Assembly (NCBI RefSeq): GCF_019429535.1
Contig: NZ_JAHXZM010000004.1
Coordinates: 124,001 to 188,000 of the forward strand
Direction of reading: 5' to 3'
Source: Sphingomonas citricola
Lineage (GTDB): Bacteria > Pseudomonadota > Alphaproteobacteria > Sphingomonadales > Sphingomonadaceae
Length of the DNA: 64,000 bases
Under the pieces are notes generated by a model that worked only from the letters and a program-made list of their open reading frames with translations, did no database searches and was not told the DNA's origin. Every line of letters begins with the position of its first letter. The stretch's first letter is position 1. Shown one piece after another: positions 1 through 7,898 of this stretch. The translations under genes were made by a program, and so were the position numbers.

Positions 1-1052
1 CTGCCGTCGCGCGTGCCGCCGCCGACCGACGCGGCGGCGATCTGTTTGGGATCGGTGATCGCGACCGTGAGCCGCGTGGTGTCGGCCGGATCGACCGCGA
101 ACATCGCCGCGCCCGCATCGTTGTTCAGGTCGCGGCCCTGCGCCTGCACGTCGTTGACGCCCGCGGCGAAATCACGTGCGGTGTCGGCGACGAGCCCGCG
201 CGTGTCGACGATGCGCTGCGCGGCGTCCGCGATGCCGGCGAGCGAGCCGCCGTTCGGCTGGAACGTCGCGCTGTCCTTGCCGCCCGTGACCGTGAAGGTG
301 ACGTTGCCCTGCGCGCTGCGTGCGTAGGAGACGCGCCCCGCGCTGCCGCCCGACACGAGCGTCGGGCCGGTGTCGCCGCCGAGCCTGACATTCGCGCGAC
401 CCGCCGCGTCGAACGTCGCCGTCACGTCGGACAGCGCGCTCATCTGCTCGAGGAGCTGGTCGCGTTGATCGGCGAGGCTCGCGGCCCCCGCGCTGCCCGC
501 GGTCGCCTTGCCGAGCCCGTCATTCACCTTCGCGAGCGCGCCGGCGAGATTGGACAAGGTTGCAGCGTCGCCGTCGGCGGTCTGGTCGAGGTCGGCCATG
601 ACCTGCGTCAGCGCGGCACCCGTGGCGGCGAACCCCGCCGCGACGCCCTGCGCGTTCTCGAGCATGACGCTGCGCTGCGCGAGCGAGGCGGGATCAGCGG
701 CGAGCGCGGTCGCCGAGGTATAGAAACTGGTGAGCCGCCCCGACACGTCGGCGCCGGTCAGCGCGGTCTGGATCCGGTCGAGCCAGGCCGAGCCCGCCTG
801 CGTGCGCGACAGGTCGGCTCCTGCGCTGCGCACCGCGGCCGACCGGATTGCGTCGGCTGCGCGCTGCGTGCCGGTGACGGTCACGCCGTAGCCATTGATC
901 CCCTTGACCCCGGCGGCGGACACTTCCGCCATCTGCGCGGTGCGGCGGACGTAGCCGGCGGTGCCGGCGTTGGCGATATTCTCCGACGTCGTCGTCAGCG
1001 CGCCCTGGAACGCGCGAACGCCGCTGGCGCCGATGGAGAGGAGATCGCTCAT
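1..1052 (-). CDS. flgK: Flagellar hook-associated protein 1 FlgK (C-terminus cut by window edge)
   Basis: FlgK is the first hook-filament junction protein; it is exported by the flagellar type III system and assembles on top of the hook. Reading from the ATG at 1052 gives MSDLLSIGASGVRAF, followed by the rod/hook-family signature SENIANAGTAGYVRR near residues 25-40. A long, mostly helical and Ala/Thr/Asp-rich region follows, with no stop before position 1, so about 350 residues are visible and the C-terminus lies outside. The start overlaps the flgJ stop by 4 bp (ATGA), making it the distal gene of the flgBCDEFGHIJK operon. The frame was deduced by direct translation. flgL would be expected just beyond the edge. 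Confidence 0.9.
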   Translation of the reverse strand, partial: MSDLLSIGASGVRAFQGALTTTSENIANAGTAGYVRRTAQMAEVSAAGVKGINGYGVTVTGTQRAADAIRSAAVRSAGADLSRTQAGSAWLDRIQTALTGADVSGRLTSFYTSATALAADPASLAQRSVMLENAQGVAAGFAATGAALTQVMADLDQTADGDAATLSNLAGALAKVNDGLGKATAGSAGAASLADQRDQLLEQMSALSDVTATFDAAGRANVRLGGDTGPTLVSGGSAGRVSYARSAQGNVTFTVTGGKDSATFQPNGGSLAGIADAAQRIVDTRGLVADTARDFAAGVNDVQAQGRDLNNDAGAAMFAVDPADTTRLTVAITDPKQIAAASVGGGTRDG

Positions 1053-1390
1053 CCCGGCAGCGTGCCACCGCCCTCGTTAAGATTCGGTTGCCCGCGGCTG
1101 AGGAAATCGGTCATCGCGCGGCCGATGCCGAGCGGGGTGTGCTCGGCCATCGCCTGCACCGTCTTCTGGTCCTGCATGTCGCGGAACGTGTCCAGCGCCT
1201 TGCTGTCGAACAATGGATCGGCGAGCTTTGCCTGACGCATCGATTTCAGCATCATGCCGGTGAAGACCGATTCGAACTGCTGCCCCGCCTTGGCGAGATT
1301 TTCCTTGGTGTTCGCGCGCGCGAAGGTGCCGGTGGTGGCGGACGGCGTGAGCGACGCGGTCGCGCCAGCGATATTCGGGGTGTCGGTCAC
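1049..1390 (-). CDS. flgJ: Rod-binding protein FlgJ, short form without muramidase domain
   Basis: The product is 113 residues, matching only the N-terminal rod-binding domain of enterobacterial FlgJ (about 310 residues). The motif KAGQQFESVFTGMMLKSMRQ near residues 34-53 is typical of this domain, which caps or scaffolds the growing rod in the periplasm. The C-terminal glucosaminidase domain is absent. In alphaproteobacteria a separate lytic transglycosylase does that job, and a candidate lies at 10371-11237. The gene overlaps flgI and flgK by 4 bp each, implying translational coupling. Confidence 0.88.
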   Translation of the reverse strand: MTDTPNIAGATASLTPSATTGTFARANTKENLAKAGQQFESVFTGMMLKSMRQAKLADPLFDSKALDTFRDMQDQKTVQAMAEHTPLGIGRAMTDFLSRGQPNLNEGGGTLPG

Positions 1391-2511
1391 AGGACGATCA
1401 GCTCCGCTTTCAGGGCACCGGCTTCCTTCAGCGCCTCCAGGATCGCGACGAGGTCGGCGGGGCTCGCGCCGATCGCGTTCACCGCCTTCACCACGTCGGC
1501 GAGTTTGGGGCCGGGGTTGATCAGGAACATCGGCTTGCGCTCCTCCTCGACCGAGACGCCCGACTTGCGCTCCAGCGCGGTCTGGCCCTGGCTGAAGGGG
1601 GCGGGCTGGCTGATCCGCTGATTCTCGTCGATGCGGACGGTCAGCTTGCCGTGGGTGACGGCGGCCGCGCCGACGCGGACCGCGGAATTGATGACCACGG
1701 TGCCGGTGCGCGCGTTGACGATCACCTTGGCGGGCGGCTCGGCACTCGTCACGTCGATGTTCTCGATCGTGCTCATCAGCCCCGCACGGATGTCGGCGCC
1801 GACGGGCGCGCGTACCGCGACCGAGACCGCATCGACCGCCTGCGCGGTGCCGAAGCCCAACCGCTGGTTGATCGCGGCGGCGACGTTCTGCGCGGTCGTG
1901 AAATCGGCGCGGGCGAGGTTGTAGGTGAGGAACGGCGTATCCGCGAACCCCGTCGCGACCGCGCGCTCAACCGTCGCCCCCTCCGGGATGCGTCCGGTGC
2001 TGGGCACGTTGACGACGATCGTCGACCCGTCCTTGCCCTCCGCACCCAGCCCGCCGACCGCGAGATTGCCCTGCGCCATCGCGTAGATCTGCCCGTCGGC
2101 ACCCAGCAGCGGCGCGAGCACGAGGCTGCCGCCGCGCAAGCTCTTCGCCTTGCCCATCGAGGCAACGGTGATGTCGATCCGCTGCCCCGGCTTCGCGAAC
2201 GGCGGCAGATCGGCGGTGATCATGACGACCGCGGCGTTCTTCAGCCCCGGATTGACGCCGGCGGGCAATTGCAGCCCGAAGCGCGAGGCGACCGCCTTCA
2301 CCGACTGCACGGTATATTCGAGATTGTCGTCCCCCGTCCCCGGCAGGCCGACGACGATGCCGTAACCCGTCAGCTGGTTCGACCGAATGCCCTGGAACCC
2401 GCCCAGATCCTTGATGCGATCAGCGTGCGCGGGTGCGGCGAGCGCGGCCAGCGACAGCGCAGCCGCGAGCAGATGGCGGATAAGCGAACGGGCGTGGGCA
2501 AGGACTGTCAT
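1387..2511 (-). CDS. flgI: Flagellar P-ring protein FlgI
   Basis: FlgI forms the periplasmic P-ring around the rod in the peptidoglycan layer. After a signal peptide ending APAHA, the mature protein begins DRIKDLGGFQGIRSNQLTGY and continues with GIVVGLPGTGD, both hallmarks of FlgI. The C-terminus ends in the typical region ADVVKAVNAIGASPADLVAI. I chose the ATG at 2511 (374 residues) because it follows an AGG at suitable spacing and gives a conventional signal peptide. An in-frame ATG at 2535 would add eight residues. It overlaps flgJ by 4 bp. FlgA, its periplasmic chaperone, is encoded at 9106-9615. Confidence 0.95.
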   Translation of the reverse strand: MTVLAHARSLIRHLLAAALSLAALAAPAHADRIKDLGGFQGIRSNQLTGYGIVVGLPGTGDDNLEYTVQSVKAVASRFGLQLPAGVNPGLKNAAVVMITADLPPFAKPGQRIDITVASMGKAKSLRGGSLVLAPLLGADGQIYAMAQGNLAVGGLGAEGKDGSTIVVNVPSTGRIPEGATVERAVATGFADTPFLTYNLARADFTTAQNVAAAINQRLGFGTAQAVDAVSVAVRAPVGADIRAGLMSTIENIDVTSAEPPAKVIVNARTGTVVINSAVRVGAAAVTHGKLTVRIDENQRISQPAPFSQGQTALERKSGVSVEEERKPMFLINPGPKLADVVKAVNAIGASPADLVAILEALKEAGALKAELIVL

Positions 2512-2561
2512 GATGGGCGAACCTAGACGGGTCATGGTTACCGCGGCGCTAACGCTGCCGC

Positions 2562-3287
2562 TCAGAACGGTGAGATCACGCCGAAGAAGCGCGACAGCCA
2601 GCCCTGGCGACTGGCGCGCGCGACGTCGCCCTTGCCGGTATAGGCGATCTGTGCGTCGGCGACGCGGGTGGAGGGGACGCGGTTGTTGATGTCGACGTCC
2701 GCCATCCGCACCAGCCCCTTGATCTGGACGTACTCGTCGCCGCGGTTGAGCGTGACGCGCTTCTGCCCCTGCACCAGCATCGTGCCGTTGGGATAAACCT
2801 GCGCCACGGTGACCGAAACCTCACCCGAGAGCGAATTGGCCTGATCGGCCGAGCCCGCGCCGTTGAAATTGCGGTTGCCGCTGGCGCGGATCGAATTCGG
2901 GTCGATGAACGACAGCGGCCCGGTCGCGGGCGGGGTCAGCCCCCCTGCCCCGGTCGAGTCGAGCTTCGACGACGCGGTCTTCGACGCCGCGGTCCGCTCG
3001 ACCAGCACGATCGTCAGCGGATCGCCGACGCGGCGCGCGCGCCACCCCTCGGTCAGTGCGCCATAGCCGTCCGACACGTGAAAGATCGCGCCGTCGGCGG
3101 GTGGCGGCGCGACCGGGACGACGGGCGCGCGGACGACGGTGAAATCCTCCGGCGGCTTCTTCGCGCCGAACAGTTTCGCGTCGGCGGAAGACGGCACCAG
3201 CGCGGCGGCGACGAGCGCTGCCGCCGTCGCGCCGAGCGCGAGCTCGATCCAGTGCGCGGAGATGGAATGGGGCATGCGGCTGGCCAT
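2562..3287 (-). CDS. flgH: Flagellar L-ring protein FlgH
   Basis: FlgH forms the outer-membrane L-ring through which the rod passes. The 241-residue product carries the family features WRARRVGDPLTIVLVE (near residue 81) and GTMLVQGQKRVTLNRGDEYV (near residue 168), and ends with the conserved SRFFGVISPF. The N-terminus has a hydrophobic segment ending SSADAKLFG. It contains no cysteine, so the lipobox of most FlgH proteins is missing and the protein would be processed by signal peptidase I or anchored differently. It lies between flgG and flgI in the rod/ring operon. Confidence 0.93.
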   Translation of the reverse strand: MASRMPHSISAHWIELALGATAAALVAAALVPSSADAKLFGAKKPPEDFTVVRAPVVPVAPPPADGAIFHVSDGYGALTEGWRARRVGDPLTIVLVERTAASKTASSKLDSTGAGGLTPPATGPLSFIDPNSIRASGNRNFNGAGSADQANSLSGEVSVTVAQVYPNGTMLVQGQKRVTLNRGDEYVQIKGLVRMADVDINNRVPSTRVADAQIAYTGKGDVARASRQGWLSRFFGVISPF

Positions 3288-3301
3288 CGGATGTTCTGCC
3301 G

Positions 3302-4090
3302 TCAGATGTTCTGGTTGACGTATTTGAGCATCTCGTCGGTCGCCGAGATCATTTTGGAATTGACCTCGTACGCACGCTGCGTCTCGATCATGTCGACCAG
3401 TTCCTCGACCACGTTGACGTTCGATGCCTCGAGCGCGCCCTGGCGTACCTTGCCGCGCCCGTCCTCGCCCGCGATGCCGAGGTTGGCGGCACCCGAGGAC
3501 GCGGTCTCGCGCAGGTAATTGTCGCCGGTGCTCTGCAAGCCAGCGGCGTTGGGGAAGCTCGCGACCTGGATCTGCCCCAGGTTCTGCGCCTCGGTCTGCC
3601 CCGGTATGGTCGCCGACACGGTACCGTCGAGCCCGATCGTCACCTGCGTCGCGTTGGGCGGAATGGTGATGCCGGGCATCACCTGATAGCCTTCGCTGGT
3701 GATGAGCTGACCCTCAGGGCTGCGCGAGAAATTGCCCGCGCGGGTGTAGCCGAGTTCGCCGCCGGGCAACTGCACCTGGAAATAACCGTCGCCGTCGAGC
3801 ATCATGTCGAGCGAATTGCCCGTCTGCTGCGTCGCGCCCTGCGTATCCATCCGCGCGGTGCCCTGCACGCGCACGCCGCTGCCGAGGTTGAGGCCGGTCG
3901 CGTACTTGCTCTCCGAGCTCGACGCCGCACCCGCCGCGGTCACGACCTGGTACGACAGCGTCTCGAACGCCGCGCGGTCGCGCTTGTACCCCGTCGTATT
4001 CACGTTCGCGAGGTTGTTCGAGATGACGCGCATCCGCATGTCCTGGGCGTCGAGCCCGGTGCGCGCGATGTGCATGGCGGCGGTGGTCAT
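3302..4090 (-). CDS. flgG: Flagellar distal rod protein FlgG
   Basis: This is the distal rod subunit, exported by the flagellar type III apparatus. The 262-residue length is standard for FlgG. The N-terminal rod signature SNNLANVNTTGYKRDRAAFE begins near residue 24. The C-terminal signature ASNVNVVEELVDMIETQRAY lies near residues 220-240, followed by SKMISATDEMLKYVNQ. It is distinguished from FlgF by length and by the classic FlgG C-terminus. It follows flgF and precedes flgH. Confidence 0.96.
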   Translation of the reverse strand: MTTAAMHIARTGLDAQDMRMRVISNNLANVNTTGYKRDRAAFETLSYQVVTAAGAASSSESKYATGLNLGSGVRVQGTARMDTQGATQQTGNSLDMMLDGDGYFQVQLPGGELGYTRAGNFSRSPEGQLITSEGYQVMPGITIPPNATQVTIGLDGTVSATIPGQTEAQNLGQIQVASFPNAAGLQSTGDNYLRETASSGAANLGIAGEDGRGKVRQGALEASNVNVVEELVDMIETQRAYEVNSKMISATDEMLKYVNQNI

Positions 4091-4151
4091 GGGCGGATTC
4101 CTGTTCGTTCAGATCGTGGGCGGTTGGCGGGTTGGTCGGCGGCGCGGCGCG

Positions 4152-4904
4152 TTACGTCGGCAGTCGCATCAGCGACGCGCTCGACTCGTCCATCGACTTG
4201 GCTTCCTTCAGCAGGTTGGCCTGCACCTCGTAGCTGCGCTGGTTCTCGATCATGTCGACGAGTGCCTTGGTCATGTCGACGTTCGACCCTTCGAGCGCAC
4301 CCGAGGCGAGTTTCGCGTCGAGGTTCTCGGGCAGGTTGCCGCCGCCCTTGACGTGGAGAAGGTTGTCGAGCCCCTTCACCGTGCTCGATCCCTTGTCGGA
4401 GACGAGCTTGATCTTGTCGATCACGGTGGTCTCGGTCGCTGCGGCGCCGAGGGGCACGATCGAGATCGAGCCGTCGCCTGCGATCGACAGTGACTGGTAC
4501 GGCGGGATGGTGATCGGTCCCGACTGGCCCATCACCAGGAACCCGTCGCCGGTCTGGAGCGTGCCCGACTGCGTGACCGACAGGTCGCCGCGACGCGTGT
4601 ACGCCTCGCTGCCGTCCGCGGCCTGCACCGCCAGCCACGTGTCGTTACCGGTCAGCGCGACGTCGAGATTGCGCCCGGTCTGCTGGATCGTGCCGGGCGT
4701 GCGATCGGCGTCGGTCACCTCCTCCGCGGTCGGCTGACGCGCCGATAGCGCGGAGGTGCCGTCCGACAGCGTGATGCGGTCGAACACGACGCGGTCGGCG
4801 CGAAAGCCGGTGGTGGACGCGTTCGCCATGTTGTTGGCGATCGCCGCCTGCGCCGCCATCTGCGCGCGCAAGCCAGTCGCCGCGGTATAGACGAGCTTGT
4901 CCAC
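4152..4904 (-). CDS. flgF: Flagellar proximal rod protein FlgF
   Basis: FlgF is a proximal rod subunit. The 250-residue protein starts MDKLVYTAATGLRAQMAAQA, with the rod signature ANNMANASTTGFRADR near residue 24. The C-terminal signature EGSNVDMTKALVDMIENQRS matches the hook/rod family. Length and position between flgE and flgG support FlgF rather than a second FlgG. A 61-bp spacer separates it from flgG, with no clear regulatory site. Confidence 0.93.
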   Translation of the reverse strand: MDKLVYTAATGLRAQMAAQAAIANNMANASTTGFRADRVVFDRITLSDGTSALSARQPTAEEVTDADRTPGTIQQTGRNLDVALTGNDTWLAVQAADGSEAYTRRGDLSVTQSGTLQTGDGFLVMGQSGPITIPPYQSLSIAGDGSISIVPLGAAATETTVIDKIKLVSDKGSSTVKGLDNLLHVKGGGNLPENLDAKLASGALEGSNVDMTKALVDMIENQRSYEVQANLLKEAKSMDESSASLMRLPT

Positions 4905-4930
4905 CTATCCTGCTCCCCCGGTCCGTTCGC

Positions 4931-6181
4931 TCAAGCGCGGATGTTGAAGATGGTCTGCGAGATCTGGCTCGCGGTATCGAGCGCCTTCGAGTTCGCCTGG
5001 AAGTTGCGCTGCGCCGCGATCAGGTTGACCAGCTCCTCGGTGATGTCGACGTTCGACCCCTCGATCGTGCCCGACATCAGCTTGCCGAAACCATTCTCAT
5101 TCGACGTCCCCATCGTCGCGGTTCCCGACAGGCCGGTCGAGGTCCAGTAATTGCCGCCGTTCTGCTTCAGCCCCGTAGGGTTGACGAAATTGGCGAGCGC
5201 GACCTTGCCGAGCTTCACCGAATCGCCGTTCGAGTAGCTGGCGGTGATGATGCCCGCTTCGTCGACCGAGACACTGGAAAACTCGCCCTTCGCCTTGCCG
5301 TCCTGGCTGCGCGAGACGACCGCGAACGGCTGCTTGGCGGCGGTGCTGCCGGTCAGGTCGAACGAGATCGTCTGCTGCGCGGTTCCTGCGGCACCGGCTG
5401 GCGTCGTGGACAATGCGATCGCACCGGTCGGCGCGGTCATGTTGCCGTCACCGTCGAACGTCACCTTGGTACCGTTGCCGTTGTTGAGCGGCGCGCCCGC
5501 GGCGTAGCTGTACATCGTCCACGAGGTCGCACCCGACGGATCGTTCGGCGCATCCTTGACGAAATAATTGGTCAGCGTGGTCGTGTTGCCCGCCGCATCG
5601 ATGATCGAGGTGCTGGTCGCGGTGTTGTAGGTCGACGCGTCGGCGGCGTTGAAATTGCCCGCGATCTGCGTCGCGGCGGCGTTCAGCTTCATCTGCAGCG
5701 TCACCGTGCCGGTCGCGACCGATTCGCCGCTGTTGAGCGGGATGCGCACGTCGCCGACCTTGCTGTTGGCGGGCACGGTGCCATCGGTTTCGACCGCGTA
5801 GGCCTGCAACCGGCTGCCCTGCGAGTCCGCGATGAAGCGATTGGGATCGACCAGAAACGCGCCGTTGCGGGTATAGGCCTGCGTCCCGACCGCGTTGGGC
5901 ATCTTCACCGAGAAGAAGCCGTCACCCGCGACCGTCAGGTCGAGCGAATTGCCCGTTGTCTGGAGGCTGCCTTCGCTGAACTGCTGACGATTCTGCTGCA
6001 ACACCGCGCCCGAGCCGACCATGCGCCGCGGGTCGGAGGTGAAGTTCGATGCCATCACGTCGGCGAACTCGCTGCGCGACTTCTTGAAGCCGTTGGTCGA
6101 GACGTTGGCGAGGTTGTGGCTGATCGTCGACAGATCGGTCTGCGCGGCCTGGAGGCCCGAAAGCGAAGTGTAGAAGGACAT
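4931..6181 (-). CDS. flgE: Flagellar hook protein FlgE
   Basis: FlgE builds the hook, the universal joint between rod and filament. The 416-residue protein starts MSFYTSLSGLQAAQTDLSTI and has the signature SHNLANVSTNGFKKSRSEF. The C-terminus contains IEGSNVDITEELVNLIAAQR followed by NFQANSKALDTASQI. The middle is a long, Thr/Ala/Gly-rich variable region corresponding to the outer hook domains. It follows flgD, which encodes the hook-cap protein needed for its assembly. Confidence 0.95.
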   Translation of the reverse strand: MSFYTSLSGLQAAQTDLSTISHNLANVSTNGFKKSRSEFADVMASNFTSDPRRMVGSGAVLQQNRQQFSEGSLQTTGNSLDLTVAGDGFFSVKMPNAVGTQAYTRNGAFLVDPNRFIADSQGSRLQAYAVETDGTVPANSKVGDVRIPLNSGESVATGTVTLQMKLNAAATQIAGNFNAADASTYNTATSTSIIDAAGNTTTLTNYFVKDAPNDPSGATSWTMYSYAAGAPLNNGNGTKVTFDGDGNMTAPTGAIALSTTPAGAAGTAQQTISFDLTGSTAAKQPFAVVSRSQDGKAKGEFSSVSVDEAGIITASYSNGDSVKLGKVALANFVNPTGLKQNGGNYWTSTGLSGTATMGTSNENGFGKLMSGTIEGSNVDITEELVNLIAAQRNFQANSKALDTASQISQTIFNIRA

Positions 6182-6220
6182 GAGCGTAAACTCCGGGAAA
6201 AGCGATGAAAGGGAGGGAAT

Positions 6221-6898
6221 TCAGCCGATCTGGCGAATGGCGCTGGCGGGGATTTCGCCGAGGCCGGGCGCGGTCAGCACCGTCTGGCCGGTGGCGGTCG
6301 AGACGGACTGGACCGGCGCCCAGACGAGATTGGTCGCTGACACCGACTGGCCGCCGTTTGCCGCGGTGACGCTGACGGTGAAGGGGCCTGTCCCCGCGTC
6401 CTCGCCGGCGTCGGTCTTGCCGTTCCAGTCGTAGTTGACGGTGCCGCCCGATTGTTTGCCGAGCGACAGGTTCTTCAGCACCATGCCGTTCGCGTCGGTG
6501 ATGGTGACGCCAACGTCGCTCGCCGCGCCGCCCAGCTCTACCGCACCCGCGATCCCGCCCGAGGTCCGCGCGTAGGCGGTGGTACCCGGCGTCAGCACCG
6601 TTTTCCCGATGTAGCTGACCGCATCGGCGGTGGTGGTCGCGCCGAGCTTGTCCGAAATCGCCTTCAGCGTCGTCGACATCTCGGTGATGCCCGCGAGCGA
6701 CGAGAATTGCGCCATCTGCGCGACCATCTGCGTGTTGTCGACCGGGTTGAACGGATCCTGGTTCTTCATCTGCGCGGTCATCAGCTTCAGGAAATCGCTC
6801 TGGTTGAGCGTTGTCTTGGTGCCGGTGAGCGCGGTGGTCGCGTTCGTCGCGGCGCCCGTCGCACTGGTGCTCGTACCGATCGTGGAGATTTGCGTCAT
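6221..6898 (-). CDS. flgD: Flagellar hook capping/assembly protein FlgD
   Basis: FlgD caps the growing hook and allows FlgE subunits to insert. The 225-residue protein contains the diagnostic block LNQSDFLKLMTAQMKNQDPF near residues 32-51, followed by NPVDNTQMVAQMAQFSSLAG. The C-terminal half has the FlgD Ig/tudor-like region with NYDWNGKTDAGEDAGTGPF. The stop is only a few bases from the flgE leader, and the start follows the flgC stop by 2 bp. Confidence 0.95.
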   Translation of the reverse strand: MTQISTIGTSTSATGAATNATTALTGTKTTLNQSDFLKLMTAQMKNQDPFNPVDNTQMVAQMAQFSSLAGITEMSTTLKAISDKLGATTTADAVSYIGKTVLTPGTTAYARTSGGIAGAVELGGAASDVGVTITDANGMVLKNLSLGKQSGGTVNYDWNGKTDAGEDAGTGPFTVSVTAANGGQSVSATNLVWAPVQSVSTATGQTVLTAPGLGEIPASAIRQIG

Positions 6899-6900
6899 GC

Positions 6901-7308
6901 TCAGCGGCCCAGCTTGAGGGTATCGATGATGAGCGACTTGGCGGTCTGCATCACCTCGACGTTGTTCTGATAGGTGCGCGCCGATTCCATCATGTCGACC
7001 AGCTCGCGGGTTTCATCGACTGCGGCCTCGAACACATTGCCGTCCTTGTCCGCCATCGGGTTGGCGGGGTCGTAGCGCTTGGTCGGCGTCTCGCCCGCGG
7101 TGACGATCCGCTCGACGTCGACCGTGGAAAGGCCGGAAGCGGCGTCGTAGCTGGTGCGGAAGACGGGCTTGATCGTCTTGTAGGCGGCGTCGGCCGACGA
7201 TGCGATACCGCCCGCGTTCGCGAGGTTCGACGCGCTGGTGTTCATCCGCGTCAGCTGCGCGGACATCGCGCGCCCCGCGGTCTGGAAGATGGAAACGGGG
7301 GTGCCCAT
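6901..7308 (-). CDS. flgC: Flagellar proximal rod protein FlgC
   Basis: FlgC is a proximal rod subunit. The 135-residue length is normal. The N-terminus reads SIFQTAGRAMSAQLTRMNTS followed by ASNLANAGGIASS. The C-terminus carries NPMADKDGNVFEAAVDETRE and LVDMMESARTYQNNVEVM, typical for FlgC. It is the second gene of the operon, 4 bp after flgB and 2 bp before flgD. Confidence 0.95.
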   Translation of the reverse strand: MGTPVSIFQTAGRAMSAQLTRMNTSASNLANAGGIASSADAAYKTIKPVFRTSYDAASGLSTVDVERIVTAGETPTKRYDPANPMADKDGNVFEAAVDETRELVDMMESARTYQNNVEVMQTAKSLIIDTLKLGR

Positions 7309-7312
7309 GCGC

Positions 7313-7663
7313 TTATTCCCCCTTCAGCGCGCGGGTGATCTGACCGATGCGCCCGTTCAGGAACGACAATGTGGTCTGATACTGAACCGCGTTCTCGGCG
7401 AAGGCGGTCTGCTCCGAGGCGAGCTCGACGGTGTTGCCGTCCATGCTCGGCTGGCTCGGCACACGGTATTTGGTCTGCGCGGTGATGCCCGCGTCGATGT
7501 TGCCGGTCGCGCTCGCGCTTGCCAGCGCCGACTTCCAGTCGACGTCGCGCGCCTTGAACCCGGGGGTCGACGCGTTCGCGATGTTGGACGCGAGCACACC
7601 CATGCGCTGCGCCCGCACCTCCAGCGCGGTTCCGTGTACCCCGAACAGACTGTCGCCAGCCAT
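7313..7663 (-). CDS. flgB: Flagellar proximal rod protein FlgB
   Basis: FlgB is the proximal rod subunit nearest the MS ring. I start it at the ATG at 7663 (116 residues) because an ideal AGGAGG lies 8 nt upstream and the product then begins MAGDSLFGVHGTALEVRAQR. The in-frame extension to 7807 would run through the promoter. The rod signature ASNIANASTPGFKARDVDW lies near residue 25. It is the first gene of the flgBCDEFGHIJK operon, with a sigma-54 promoter 37 nt upstream. Confidence 0.94.
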   Translation of the reverse strand: MAGDSLFGVHGTALEVRAQRMGVLASNIANASTPGFKARDVDWKSALASASATGNIDAGITAQTKYRVPSQPSMDGNTVELASEQTAFAENAVQYQTTLSFLNGRIGQITRALKGE

Positions 7664-7711
7664 GCAAACTGCCTCCTGCGATGCGCCGACAGGGCGCTCG
7701 CGAGGATGACA

Positions 7712-7726
7712 GCAAAGCGCGTGCCA
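7712..7726 (-). promoter_or_regulatory. Sigma-54 promoter of the flgB operon
   Basis: On the minus strand the sequence TGGCACGCGCTTTGC is an exact match to the sigma-54 consensus TGGCAC-N5-TTGC. The predicted +1 is near 7700, which gives flgB a leader of about 37 nt containing its AGGAGG ribosome site. A matching promoter faces the other way at 7871-7885. Confidence 0.85.
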
Positions 7727-7790
7727 AATAGTGTTCGCGCCGGGGGCGGGGGCTGTCTGGTCCCGGACGGCATCGCCGGGCGGCAAAGGC

Positions 7791-7807
7791 TTGCCGGTTG
7801 CCGGCAA
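7791..7807. promoter_or_regulatory. Candidate activator (enhancer) site between two divergent sigma-54 promoters
   Basis: TTGCCGGTTGCCGGCAA contains two direct TTGCCGG units and ends in the palindrome TTGCCGGCAA. It sits almost midway between the divergent promoters at 7712-7726 and 7871-7885, about 65 bp from each. That is a plausible place for an activator such as the one encoded at 17918-19216. Related TGCCGG elements occur near 10292, 17839 and 24850-24870. The binding role is inferred. Confidence 0.4.
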
Positions 7808-7870
7808 ACGACGCTGCCGCTCGCCCGACGCGCCCCGTCACGCGCAGCCGAGCAACCGCACCGCCCGGTT

Positions 7871-7885
7871 TGGCACGCGGCTTGC
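7871..7885 (+). promoter_or_regulatory. Sigma-54 promoter of the motA operon
   Basis: TGGCACGCGGCTTGC matches TGGCAC-N5-TTGC exactly. The predicted +1 falls near 7897, only about 2 nt before the motA ATG at 7899, so the transcript would be practically leaderless. It faces away from the flgB promoter at 7712-7726. Confidence 0.85.
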
Positions 7886-7898
7886 GGATGTGCGGGCA

